Shown here piece after piece: positions 9,780 to 20,700 of a stretch of 64,000 nt of DNA. The number at the start of each line of letters is the position of its first letter. Position 1 is the stretch's first letter. The position numbers and the translations under genes are program-made. The stretch comes from Nemertoderma westbladi (taxonomy: Eukaryota; Xenacoelomorpha; Nemertodermatida; Nemertodermatidae). Where the stretch lies: contig JAUCBJ010008216.1 in the NCBI GenBank assembly GCA_032718475.1, positions 16,086 through 80,085 of the forward strand, given 5' to 3'. The notes under the pieces were generated by a model. The model had not been told where the DNA came from. It saw only the letters and a list, made by a program, of their open reading frames with translations, and did no database searches.

Positions 9780-10790
9780 ATTCATAGCTAGCCATCTTGC
9801 TTCAGCCCTGCCCAGATGTTATTGTGCGCATCCTCTAAACTTTTGATCTCACCATCATCAATGGCTCCAGCTCTTTTTGCTATGCAGAGATCAGAATTAT
9901 TACACGAGTCTTTATGGGGTGGTTTGAATCTCAGATTGAACTCCTCATAGAAAAATATTCTTATAAGTTGATAACTGAGGCATCCTACTTTGTTTCAATG
10001 TAGTTTCATTAACAGTAAGAATTGTTGAGGCTTTTTATAGTGAATAAATCTTTTCTAGGTTAAGTTCTATCCCTAAAAACTTTGCATCTGTTTACAGTAT
10101 GCAATATTCCTGCAATAGTGAGACACATAATTAGGGAACTTCTCAATAATATACTCTATTACACCTCATCTTACAACTGGGTCTATTTTCTTTGGTGGAG
10201 TGTGAATCCCCCTTTGGTCGGCATAGGATTGAAGCCTATTTTTCTGTAGTGCTACATCCAGTGGTGTTTCATTGATCATATATGTATTAAGGAAACAACG
10301 TTTGCATGCGCTCACATCAGCAAGAGAGTATTCACATGTAAATTTGTGCACTGATGGACCTTTCACATAATTACAATTTGTTGACTTTTCCTTCACACGG
10401 GGGTTTAAGTAAGAACAACGAGTCTCAGAGGACCAAAGTGCCAATAATTTTCAAAAGCGGTTTGTCTGACTTCTTTGAAAACTTTTTTTTCTGTACAAGC
10501 TTTCTTCAATGGACATGTATATTCAGTGTCAAATATTTTTATAGCTTGATCATCTACCGAAGTGGGAAGTTTTCAATTTCTTCGTCTTCGTTTCTCTTGG
10601 TGTGTATACATTCATACCATTTAGTTTCATACCTCTCTCCAAAATTTCGAGAAGTGGAAGCTTCTTCTGTAGCAGAACCTAAACCATCCAAACAGTACGA
10701 ATGGTCACTTTTGGTAGGACTAATAAGAGATTCGGTTATTATATCGTTCAATAATTCATTAAATAAATTGGAGTTGAGATGTTAATGCAA
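9780..10790 (-). pseudogene. Decayed transposon-like gene, family unresolved
   Basis: Minus-strand frames read in order from 10751 (65 aa), 10444 (92 aa) and about 9960 down. The 92-aa frame has CKRCFLNTYMINETPLDVAL followed by DQRGIHTPPKK. The lowest piece has NLRFKPPHKDSCNNSDLC followed by IKSLEDAHNN. This sequence of blocks (Cys-rich CFLxTxxI, a DxRGxH block, then FxPxKDxC and a heptad-like helix) recalls a widespread, poorly named transposase-like ORF of animals, but I cannot name the superfamily. Several frameshifts and stops break it. Confidence 0.4.
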
Positions 10791-10809
10791 CTGTAATTAA
10801 AGATGTAAT

Positions 10810-10912
10810 ATTATGGTTTTGTCCAGGAATGGAAAAAATGAGAAAACCCCCGGTTCAACCCCCGGCGGTGACGCGCTTTCTCATTTTTTCAATTTCTGAA
10901 CAAAACCATAAT
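10810..10912. repeat. Foldback/hairpin element, 36-bp arms
   Basis: Arms at 10810-10845 and 10877-10912 are inverted copies with about three mismatches (ATTATGGTTTTG at the outer ends, AAAAAATGAGAAA at the inner ends), around a 31-base GC-rich spacer holding two CCCCCGG words. It looks like a tiny foldback or MITE insertion. Confidence 0.85.
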
Positions 10913-11565
10913 AATTCATTAATCTGAATGTGATGCTTCTGTATTAGATTCTTCTAATGAAGCAAAAACATTAGCTAGTCTCTAGAGATGAACTAGGTTT
11001 ATCAGAATCTTCTGAATCTCAAGGTCTATCTATATATTGGGTCATCTTTAATGACGGAAGTTGCTGTTGTACTAGAGGAAGACCTAACGGATCATAGGTG
11101 CTGGCTGGGGTCCGTTAGGTAATCCGAATGTAAAATATTTATGTCTAAATTGTTGATTACATCATTGAACATGGATTCATCTAAATATTCTTCAAAATTA
11201 AATAATCGATGTAGATCGAGATAATCGATCGCTTCATTCAGTTCTATTGGTACTTATTTTATACATTATGTAAAAACAATAACAAATACACCAAACAATG
11301 TACCGGTATAAAGGTATTGTCCAACATAACATATAGGATTACCCCTAAAGTTTGCAGCTTATTTCCATGGGGGTCCTTTATGTTACTTGGTTACAAATAC
11401 AATATTACACTACGCTAACCTAAAACCAATATAAAACGTAATTACACTATGTACATGTACAACTTTACCGAGAGCGTGACAATGTCCGACTCAACGATAA
11501 AGATGTAATGTACAGAACAATTTATTATAAAACGTAATTACAGTATAAATAGTAAATAATTAATA
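10913..11565. other. Non-coding stretch
   Basis: No coding region recognised. A 9-bp inverted pair CCTAACGGA/TCCGTTAGG lies at 11083-11119. The rest is AT-rich. Confidence 0.4.
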
Positions 11566-13624
11566 AACTAATAACTTACTGTAGGACTATTGTACCTATT
11601 TTTACATTGCACACGGAGATGAGATTTAACTGCAGATTTAAAAGAATGTTGATTATCTAGGTTTTTAATTTCATTAGGCAGATCGTTCCAATTTTTAATG
11701 CCGTTAAAAAAGAAAGTATCAGATTCGAAGGATTTACAATTCGGGAGGTAGAAGTTTGAAGCACTAGCTCTGGTACTGTAATCGCGTACCGCGTATCGTG
11801 TGTATCGCGTACTCTGTTGAATTTTTGTTTTAGGTAATTGGGACATTTACCATTATACACTTTATGCACATGGTTAAGGCGTAGCTGCTTAACTCTACTA
11901 TCTAAGTTAAGTAGTCCAGATTCAGAAAAGTCATCTGGAGTTAGGTGGTGCCTAGGTTTGTAGTCTTTAATAAATCGTACTACTTTATTCTGAGCTACTT
12001 GTAATTTACATTTAAGCTGTTTGGTTAAGCCTTCATACCAAGAAGAGCACGCATAGTCCATGTGACACTGTATTAAAGAAGAGCAAAGTAACTTGCGGGA
12101 GTCGGTGTTTAAACTATTTTTATTTCTGTATAGAAACCTAAGCCTACTGTTAACTTTCGAGAAAATATTTTTCACTGTACTTTCTCCTGATAAGCAGTTA
12201 TCCAATGTGGCGCCTAAATATTTAACTTCCTTTTTATTTTCAATCTTATGTCCATTACTAGTGCCTTCAAACTTAGTTACCTTCTTTAACTTTCTTTTGG
12301 AACCAAACAAAATACTTTCAGTCTTACCGTAGTGAATGGATAGCTTATTATCAACCAACCACTCATTACAGGATTCTAGAACTGCACTTAACTTTTGGGA
12401 AATATGGATAGGATCTTTATGAGAGAAAATAAGAGCACTGTCGTCTGCATATAAAATGAGTTTAAAATTGGGATCTATACTACTTATCATATCATTTACC
12501 TAGCATACAAAAAGCAGAGGACCTAATATACTACCTTGCGGTACACCACAGGTAATCTCTTGTACAGTAGACTGCGATTTGCTAATGACTACAGTTTGAC
12601 CTCTGTCTGACAGGTAGGACTTGAACCACTCTATAGAACCTACACCCATTAGGCCTTACTTACCAAGCAGAATTTCATGATCTACAGTATCGAAAGCCTT
12701 TTGTAGGTCCAACATTACTGTACCATACCAGTATATAAACCCTTTGCGTTATTACATCTAATTGTATCAGTTAAGTTAGTAAGGCAGGTGTCTGTATAAT
12801 ATGATTTACGAAAACCCGACTGAAGTTCATAGATCAGATTTAGCCGACTAAGATGTGCCTCCAGCTGTAGAAAAACAACGTTCTAGAATTTGGATACAAT
12901 ACTTAAGATACTAACAGGTCTGTAATTACAGGGTTCTACTTTACTATTCTTTTTATACAGAGGAACAACCTTAGCTAATTTCAGTTCGTCTGGTACTACA
13001 TTATCTACGATAGAGTAATTAATAATAAAAGTAATAGGCACTTTAAGTACTTCAGCACCATCCTCAAGAAAACGGGCAGGTATTAGGTCTAGACCGGTAC
13101 TTTTTGAGGCTGATGGGCTAAATATATTTTGAAAAACGAAATCCTCAGAAACGGATTTTAAAAATAATTTTTCTGAATTTTGTAACTTTTCTAAATAAAA
13201 ATTATTTAGAGTTTCGGACCCTATACTATATTTATTACTTGATAACGGTAACTTCTTACCTAAATTAGAGGCAACATTAGTAAAATAATTATTAAATAAA
13301 TTACTAACTAGAGTATGATCATGAATCAGCTCACCGTTACCCTGCAGAACAATATTCGATTTAGATTTAAGGTTTTTATAAACTAAAGATTTTAGGGTAG
13401 ACCATAGACTTTTAGGATTATCTTTATTCTCACTTATTTTGTTGTACAAATATTCAGATTTAGCTTTTTTTTATTTCCCGTTGGACAAGGTTTCTATATT
13501 TGCAGTAATTATTATAATCAGCTAAAACACGGTATTTCCTAAATTTATACAAATAGTTATCTCTTTCTCTGATATTACTAAGAATACCCGAGGTCATCCA
13601 GGTGATATAGGAATTTACCTTTTT
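11566..13624 (-). mobile_element. LINE-B, 5'-truncated, broken reverse transcriptase
   Basis: A second non-LTR retrotransposon, unrelated to LINE-A and with CR1/Jockey-group character. On the minus strand the order is TWMTSGILSNIRERDN (13615-13560), the frame 13449-12883 (ISENKDNPKSLWSTLKSL, then STGLDLIPARFLEDGAE and YRPVSILSIVSKF), a broken stretch with the VPQGSILGPLLF motif near 12530, and the frame 12490-11657 with ILYADDSALI (catalytic pair). The C-terminal part contains HMDYACSSWYEGL and RLNHVHKVYNGKCPNYL. A frameshift near 11780 moves the last part into the frame 11846-11568. At least three breaks show it is dead. Its 5' truncation lies about 14 bases from exon E1 of the cyclase gene. 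Confidence 0.85.
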
Positions 13625-13637
13625 ATAATTGTTTCAG

Positions 13638-13781
13638 AGAATTGGAGCACACCAATGTGTGTAAGTTTGTCGGGGGCTGCATTGTTTGCCCTAATGTCTG
13701 CATACTTATGGAATATTGTCCTAAAGGCGGCCTTGGTGATGTCCTAGAGAATGATGATGTACCATTGAGCTGGTCGTTTCG
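13638..13781 (+). CDS. Receptor guanylate cyclase, exon E1 (kinase homology domain, hinge)
   Basis: A 144-bp exon with acceptor TTTATAATTGTTTCAG ending at 13637 and donor GTAAGA at 13782. It completes a codon with its first base, then reads 47 codons beginning ELEHTNVCKFVGGC, through CILMEYCPKGG and VLENDDVPLSWSF, and leaves CG to be completed by E2. This matches the part of the guanylate cyclase pseudokinase between the alpha-C helix (LxHxNxxxFxGxC) and the hinge (TEYCPRGSLQDIL in vertebrate natriuretic peptide receptors). The domain controls the cytoplasmic cyclase below the membrane and does not phosphorylate. The preceding exon must end with two bases of an Arg or Lys-type codon and was not found. 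The codon phase matches E2 exactly. Confidence 0.88.
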
Positions 13782-13802
13782 GTAAGATATTATGTTTAAA
13801 TT

Positions 13803-15569
13803 TGTCCACCATGCTTATTCACTCCATGAGGCTGCCAAAGTACAAGATTATGCACTGGCTGGTCCTCACGGCGAAAGCAATGTCCTGCAAAGCGGAGGCG
13901 ATTTTGTTCTAGTGTCAAGCTTGGGGGAACCAATGAGACACCCCCAATGTTATATAGTGTCTGGTTGGAGATGTGTACATTGTACTTGACACAATGAACC
14001 CGGCGTAGCATTCTTGTGAATGTGCCATCCAGAGATTTGGTGTCCTCAGCAGTTAGAGCCCAGCATGGACTCCCATAGAGGAGTACTGGAACTACTGCTG
14101 CTCTAAATAATCGGACCTTAAGTTTCCGATTAATTCTCGGTGACTTCCAAATCCTGGAAAGCCTATTCAAGGCTGCCCATGCCTTTCCCTTACGTATTCG
14201 AAGGCCCTCACCTAACTTCCGGATCCAAGATCCCAGGTAACAGAGGTCGTCCACATGCTCAAGCATACCATCCTTGGAGCTTATGCTCATCCGATCAGAG
14301 ACTTGCTGAGAACTTTCAAAGTTAACTGTCAAAATTTTGGTCTTTCTGGAGTTAATAAAAGACCAACACTAGAAGAAGCATGTTCTAATGAGCTGATGAG
14401 CCGTTGGGCTCCCTCTAGTGATTCTGAGAGTACTCCTAAGTCATCAGCAAAGTCTAGATCAGTTAGGTACTTGGCAGGATTTGGCAGGATGAACAAAAAT
14501 GGTGCAAGTGTTTCTCCCTGGTGGACGCCCCATAACACTTCAAATGGTTCTGTGTCACCATCAACTGTAGACACAATGTTGTCGAACCATCGTATGCTGA
14601 TCTGATTGCTGCAATAATTTCATCAGGAATCCCATATAATGAAAGTATGCTAAACATACGTGAGCGGGAGACTGAATCAAAGGCCTTGAAGAAGTCAACA
14701 AAGATAACAGCTAGATGCCTGTCTTTCTTTTTTGATAACTCTTCAATTATCCTTCTAAGTGCCAAAATTGGCTCTATGGTCCCTCGACCTTTACGGAACC
14801 CATTCTGATTTCCACGCAGCAGTCTCTCAATGGGATCCCTGATGCGATTTAATAGAATTCTATTGTATAGCTTTGCAGCAATCGAGATCAATGAGATTCC
14901 CCGAAAAGAACCATAGAGTGTTAGGTTGCCCTTCTTGGGAACTAGCACCAACTTATTTGTTTTCATTTCTTGTGAGACTCTTGTTGTTCGGTACATGTCT
15001 ACTATGATGGGATAGATGAGCTTTAACCTTGGTGGTTGGTTGGCTTTTCCGCCCAGTAAGCAAGTTGATCGATTTCCATGCCTGGGATGATTGCCTGCTG
15101 TCGTCAGCATTATTGATGGCATGAACCTGTTGGTTTATTAGCTCCTGTAGATTAACAGAGTACTGTCTGTTCAGGGACCTAGATGCAGCCTTAACTGCAT
15201 TCTTGGCCGCTGTAGTCTGTTTGAGTCGGGGATCTTTCTGCGCCTTATATAGGTCATTTCGGCACTTCTGGATTTTGTTGTCAGTCTAGGGGGCCCTTTT
15301 CCTGTTTTGAGGGTATACAGTAACTGTTTTTGCAGCTGCTAACTTAACTGCTTCTGTGAAGGCAATATAGCCCTCACAGTGATCTGCCGCCTCAGAGGTA
15401 AGAACCTCATACCTGTTGCTCAGCTGTATTGTGAAGCTGGATCTCACACTTAGCTGTTGCAACAGAGAGGACCAGTCATGCCGCGGCAAGGCAGATTTCT
15501 TTGTTCTGCTAGCACGCAGACTAAGTCTTACCTTGGCCACAATAAGGCGGTGATCACTGGAGAAGGGTC
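13803..15569 (-). mobile_element. LINE-A copy 3 (truncated at both ends, two internal deletions)
   Basis: Minus-strand LINE-A. The 3' tail is absent: the copy starts at the GTCCACCATGC position, about 130 bases before the family's stop. Internal deletions remove the segment between PFLFI and NPAKYL (near 14490) and about 330 bases between NQPPRL and KLIYPII (near 15030). It carries the 9-bp GGCCAAGGT segment like copy 2. The 5' end (15569) stops within GACCCTTCTCC, about 18 bases from where copy 2 stops. Frames 14332-13796, 15122-14463 and 15540-15286 are its remains. Confidence 0.9.
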
Positions 15570-16069
15570 TGCTACTTGGGTTAATGGATCAGAAAGTCAG
15601 GTGAAACCTTCGGATATGTAATGGTAAGGCATGGGCGTCGTTAAATAGTTGTCTAGGATTTAGAAGAACCAAATAATAAAACGGAACCTCAAGATCCGAT
15701 TATTTAAGGCAGCTGTAGCACCAGTACTCTTATATGGGAGTCCTTGCTGGGCTCTTACTGCAGCGGATACAACATCTCTGGATGGCACTTTTACAAGAAT
15801 GGCTGCGCCAGGTTCATTGTGTCAATTACAATGAACACATCTCTAATCAGACTCTATACACATTGAGGTGTTCCACTAGTTAGACACCTGAACGGAACCG
15901 CCTCCACTTTGCAGGACATTGCTTTCGCCTTGAGGACCATCCCGTGCATAATCTTGTGCTTTGACAGCCTCATGGAGTGAATAAGCATGGTGGAAAGCCT
16001 ATGACATTCTTGAGACGCATCTTAAAGGACACTGGCACAGTGTTCTTAAAATATAGTAGTAGTACTAGT
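15570..16069 (+). mobile_element. LINE-A copy 4 (old, diverged 3' end)
   Basis: A plus-strand, clearly older copy of the LINE-A 3' region, recognisable by GGATCAGAAAGTCAGGTG, CTTATATGGGAGTCCTTGC and GGACATTGCTTTCGCC, ending in TTCTTAAAATATAG and (TAG)n. Many indels break the frame, and the last 130 codons are mostly deleted. It abuts copy 3 head to head, so copy 3 probably inserted here. Confidence 0.82.
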
Positions 16070-16205
16070 AGGCCTATATAATATATATGTATCGCACAGC
16101 ATAGAACAGAATGAGTCCTCCATGTATATCAGTACAGTACTGGTACCAGTAGAGTACTTATATACTGTAGATAGATTTATATTTCACTATATTTGTATAA
16201 TTTAG

Positions 16206-16327
16206 GTTTTCATTTGCTGGAGATATCGCAAAGGGTATGGAATATTTACATTCTAAAGGCATAGTACATGGGAAGCTCAAGAGTTCCAATTGTGTGGTTG
16301 ATGCAAGATGGTTGGTTAAGGTAACAG
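16206..16327 (+). CDS. Receptor guanylate cyclase, exon E2 (catalytic-loop region of pseudokinase)
   Basis: A 122-bp exon with acceptor TTGTATAATTTAG ending at 16205 and donor GTAAGT at 16328. The first base completes the Arg codon left by E1; then [18 protein letters not shown] and [13 protein letters not shown] follow, ending in VT plus a single G. The HRD motif of active kinases is replaced by HGK, so the catalytic Asp is missing, while LKSSNCVVD is the guanylate cyclase signature. The helix FAxDIxKGMxYLHS matches natriuretic-type and invertebrate receptor cyclases closely. The intron before it is 2,424 bp, and the one after it is 16,389 bp and full of transposons. The split codon G/AC gives Asp of the DYG motif in E3. 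Confidence 0.92.
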
Positions 16328-17730
16328 GTAAGTAACTACATTGGATAAGTACAAGTACTTTGAAATATTCAAATCAATGGATGGAAGAAGATCAGTCGTC
16401 CGATTCACTATACAAGAATATAATAATAGCCCACCCACAAGTAATCAGCAAAGAGGTCAAAGGCATTACCCCAGAAACCCATACGAAAACAGAGAGAGGG
16501 TACTTGTAAGAGATAATATATCAAGTAAACACTGTTCAACCAATAACCAACAATCGAAAATTACGAATTTTACAACAAAAATATTTCAGACCAACACAAA
16601 ATGAGATATCTACTGGTATATACTGTATCAACAGCTAACAAAGTGACAAATCAATGATTATTATCGATGACCCAGTATACGGGGATTTACTACCAAGTAA
16701 CAATAAACTGAAGCAAGAAAAGAAGAAGGAAGAAAACAAAGATAAGAAACAAGATGACAGTGAATCAGCAATACATGTAGATAGTAGTGTCAATGAGACT
16801 CGACCAGAGAGAGAGGACGACAGTAAAATATGCCGAAAGCATTATTCAGAACCTATTATTTTCATGCCGGTTGCTATTTACACCCAAAAACAGTCAGCCA
16901 TACGCTGAAAGAATAGAGGAAGACATGGTTTACAGAATCCCGCCCGATCTGTATAGTGTTTATGTTTGTATGAATTAACATCTTCTTGTTATCTCAACTT
17001 GTAATAGTTTAAACAGATTTTTTTTTAAACAGATCAAACTTCGTGTTGTAGGTCAATATCATTGTTATGTTGTGTTCAGCTAACGTGGGGAAGGCCAAAG
17101 ATCAACAAAAATTGAAATTTTAAAATTTTTTGTTTGGAGGAGGCGGAGGAGTAGTATTTTGAAAAATGTAAATATCGTGAAATGTAATTCCAAGATAATT
17201 TGCTCTAAAATTTGAACCTTCCCGCTCAAACCTGACTGTCTGTAGTCTGTTAATCGGTCAGTAATGATTTGACACTATGGCTTCATACCAAATGACTAAA
17301 ATGATCAATATGGGGGTTTTCAGGGTCGGTGATTTCATTTCTGATGTCAGTTTTAATGTTTTGTGGCATCTAATATGTCTGTCTGACAGCATGTCTGTCT
17401 GTCTGTCTTCTAAATTTTGACGGACAAACTGATAGACGGAAAGACAGCGATAACTCGAGAACTAAAAAAGATTTTACCAAACTGTTTCAAGATTTAAACT
17501 CCCCATTAAATTCTGCATCAGATAAATAGAAAACCAAAAATTTGAAAATGTTACCCAAGGAGGGGGTACCCCCACCCCCCCCCCCCCCCTCCCTTAATAC
17601 ATATCATATAATATTAACAAACATTTAAAATTGTAATAAAGATAATCAATCTTTCGATATTACAGTAAGAGCACTGTATGTCAGTCAGTACTGCAATTTC
17701 AGTATGCGTTTTCATACTCTACCTAATATC
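16328..17730. other. Intron sequence without recognised gene
   Basis: Holds 87-, 84- and 63-codon frames (16341-16978) with low-complexity Lys/Asn/Gln content and no family resemblance. A palindrome-rich patch at about 17380-17440 has TCTGTCTGTCTG and GACGGACAAACTGATAGACG, probably an old MITE. A run of 15 C lies at 17575-17589. Confidence 0.4.
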
Positions 17731-17743
17731 AGATAGTATTTAT
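17731..17743. repeat. LINE-A target-site duplication, left copy
   Basis: The 13-base word AGATAGTATTTAT stands directly before the element and again directly after its (TAG)n tail at 21211-21223. Confidence 0.92.
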
Positions 17744-20700
17744 CCCTGCACCTGGCAGCAAGGGTACAGGGCATGACCCAGCAGATGAGCTGCAACAGCC
17801 AATGGTGGGTCATGTACGCCAGAGTAGATATGGGTGATGGGCCTCATATCTGACTCCATTGCGACACCCACCCTGTGGAATGGCAAACCAGGGTGTGGTA
17901 TTTGCCCCGAGAGCTGACTCGGCAAAAAAGCACCCCCCAACCCCCACTATGGATTACATTAGCAATGCGGAGGTCCGGCCACTAGAGGCCAGTGGAATTA
18001 CCGGACACAATCGGCCTCACAGGCGTCAGTTAACTCCTGACCGGCTGCCTGTCTCACCCCCTACTGGAGAGAGAGCAGCCAACAATTCTTTGAGTCCCTT
18101 TCCTGATGACCTTTCTGGCCCAAACCCTGGGTCACCAGGGAGGCCAGATTGTGATGGGGAGAGGGATTCTGGAGTTGGAGGCTACTCTCATGTTCCACCC
18201 CGACCAACAAAGCCATTGGTGAATCTGAGGCAAGTCACTAGACTAGCCTCAGTAAACACCCTAACACTCGGGTCCCCAATGCGACAAGGTGAGCTGACTG
18301 CCTTGGCAGATAAGCTTTCTCTTAGCGCAGTGGGTGTTCAAGAGCACCGAATGCAGACTGGACAGACTGATGAGGTTCTGATTAAGGACATGGGGGGCGG
18401 TTGGCGACTCGCCCTCGCGTCAGCAGATGATAGTGGCAATGGTGGAATTGGTCTATTGATGAATCCAACTGCACATGCAGCATTGGACAAAATAGACCAA
18501 ATCTCTAACCGCATCATCCGTTGCCACTTCTCATGTTCTGGAAGACTGGCTAAGAAGTTTCCTAAGGTGGTTCTGATTGTGTGCTACTCTCCAACTAGTG
18601 TTGCCCCTGTAGAGGAGGTGGAAAATTTCTACCACAATCTACAAGCAGCAACTGATGGAGTGGATCAGCATGCATTCTTAACATTCCTGGGAGACTTTAA
18701 TGCAAGTCTGCATCAATCGTCTACATCGCCCTGGGTCTATAGCAATAGTGTTAACCGAAATTCTGTCCATCTTCAGGATTTTATCTCTGGAAATGGATTG
18801 TTTTCGGCTGAAACCCAGTTCAAGAAGCGAACTGGAAAGCTATGGACTCATAGTGGACCCAGTGGTCACAAGTCCCAGATAGACCATATTCTGTTTCGTA
18901 GGAAATACAGGAGCTCTATACAAGACTGTAATGCATTTACACTTCGACCCTTCTCCAGTGATCACCGCCTTATTGTAAGACTTAGTCTGCGTGCTAGCAG
19001 AACAACGAAATCTGCATTGCCACGGCATGACTGGTCCTCTCTGTTGCAACAGCCAAGTGTGAGATCCAGCTTCACACTACAGCTGAGCAACAGGTATGAG
19101 GCTCTTGCCTCTGAGGCGGCAGATCACTGTGAGGGCTATACTGCCTTTACAGAAGCAGTTAAGTTAGCAGCTGCAGAAACAGTTCCTGTATACCCTCGAA
19201 ACAGGAAAAGGGCCCCCTGGACTGACAACAAAATTCAGAATTGCCGAAATGACCTTCATAAGGCGCAGAAAGAGTCCCGACTCAAACAGACTACAGCGGC
19301 CAAGAATGCAGTTAAAGCTGCATCTAGGTCCCTGAACAGGCAGTACTCTGTTAATCTACAGGAGCTAATAAACCAACAGGTTGATGCCATCAATGATGCT
19401 GACGACAGCAGGCAATCATCCCAGGCATGGAAATCGATCAATCTGCTTACTGGGCGGAAAAGCCAACCAACCACCAAGGTTAAGGCTGAATCACCAGCCG
19501 ATCGCCTCAATGGTTGGAAAGCCCACTTTGAAAAGCTCCTCAATAATGACAGGGTATTGCCTGATAACTTTATAGAAGTAAAAGTGTCTGAGTCTGTACT
19601 CCCAGATATTCCCATTGGCGATATCTCCTTTGCAGAAGTGAAGGCTGCTGCAAAGAGCATTAAGACCAATCGTGCCAGTGGAGTAGATGGTGTTCCCCCT
19701 GAGGTCTTTAAAATACCTGAGTGTTTAAAGCTAATCTATCCCATCATAGTAGACATGTACCGTACAACAAGAGTCCCACAAGAAATGAAAACAAATAAGT
19801 TGGTGCCAGTTCCCAAGAAGGGCAACCTAACACTCTATGGTTCTTTTCGGGGAATCTCATTGATCTCGATTGCTGCAAAACTATACAATAGAATTCTATT
19901 AAATCGCATCAGGGATCCCATTGAGAGACTGCTACGTGGAAATCAGAATGGGTTCCGTAAAGGTCGTGGGACCATGGAGCCCATTTTGGCACTTAGAAGG
20001 ATAATTGAAGAGTTATCAAAAAAGAAAGACAGGCATCTGGCTGTTATCTTTGTTGACTTCTTCAAGGCCTTTGATTCAGTCTCTCGCTCACGTATGTTCA
20101 GCATACTTTCATTATATGGGATTCCTGATGAAATTATTGCAGCAATCAGATCAGTATACGAGGGTTCGACAACATTTGTGTCTACTGTTGACGGTGACAC
20201 AGAACCATTTGAAGTGTTATGGGGCGTCCTCCAAGGAGACACACTTGCACCATTCTTGTTCATTATTGTGGTTGACTATGTTCTACGCATGTCCTTAGAT
20301 CATCATAATGATGATGGGGTGATGATAACTCCACCTACTGGCTCCAGAAGTCGAGGAAATCCTGCCAAGTACCTAACTGATCTAGACTTTGCTGATGACT
20401 TAGGAGTACTCTCAGAATCATTAGAGGGAGCCCAGCGGCTCCTCAGCTCATTAGAACATGCTGCTTCTAGTGTTGGTCTTTTTATTAACTCCAGAAAGAC
20501 CAAAATTCTGACAGTTAACTTTGAAAGTCCTCAGCAAGTCTCTGATCGGATGAGCATAAGCTCAAAGGATGGTATGCTTGAGCATGTGGACGACTTCTGT
20601 TACCTGGGATCATGGATCCGGAAGTCAGGTGAGGACCTTCGAATACGTAAGGGAAAGGCATGGGCAGCCTTGAATAGGCTTTCCAGGATTTGGAAGTCAC

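Noticed and set aside
4615-13637. Search for the exon before E1 (alpha-C helix and Lys region)
   Set aside because: No + strand segment with matching phase and motif was found; it may be upstream of the window or too short to see.
16341-16978. Three small ORFs just after exon E2
   Set aside because: Low complexity, Lys/Asn/Gln-rich, overlapping frames, inside an intron, no family resemblance.
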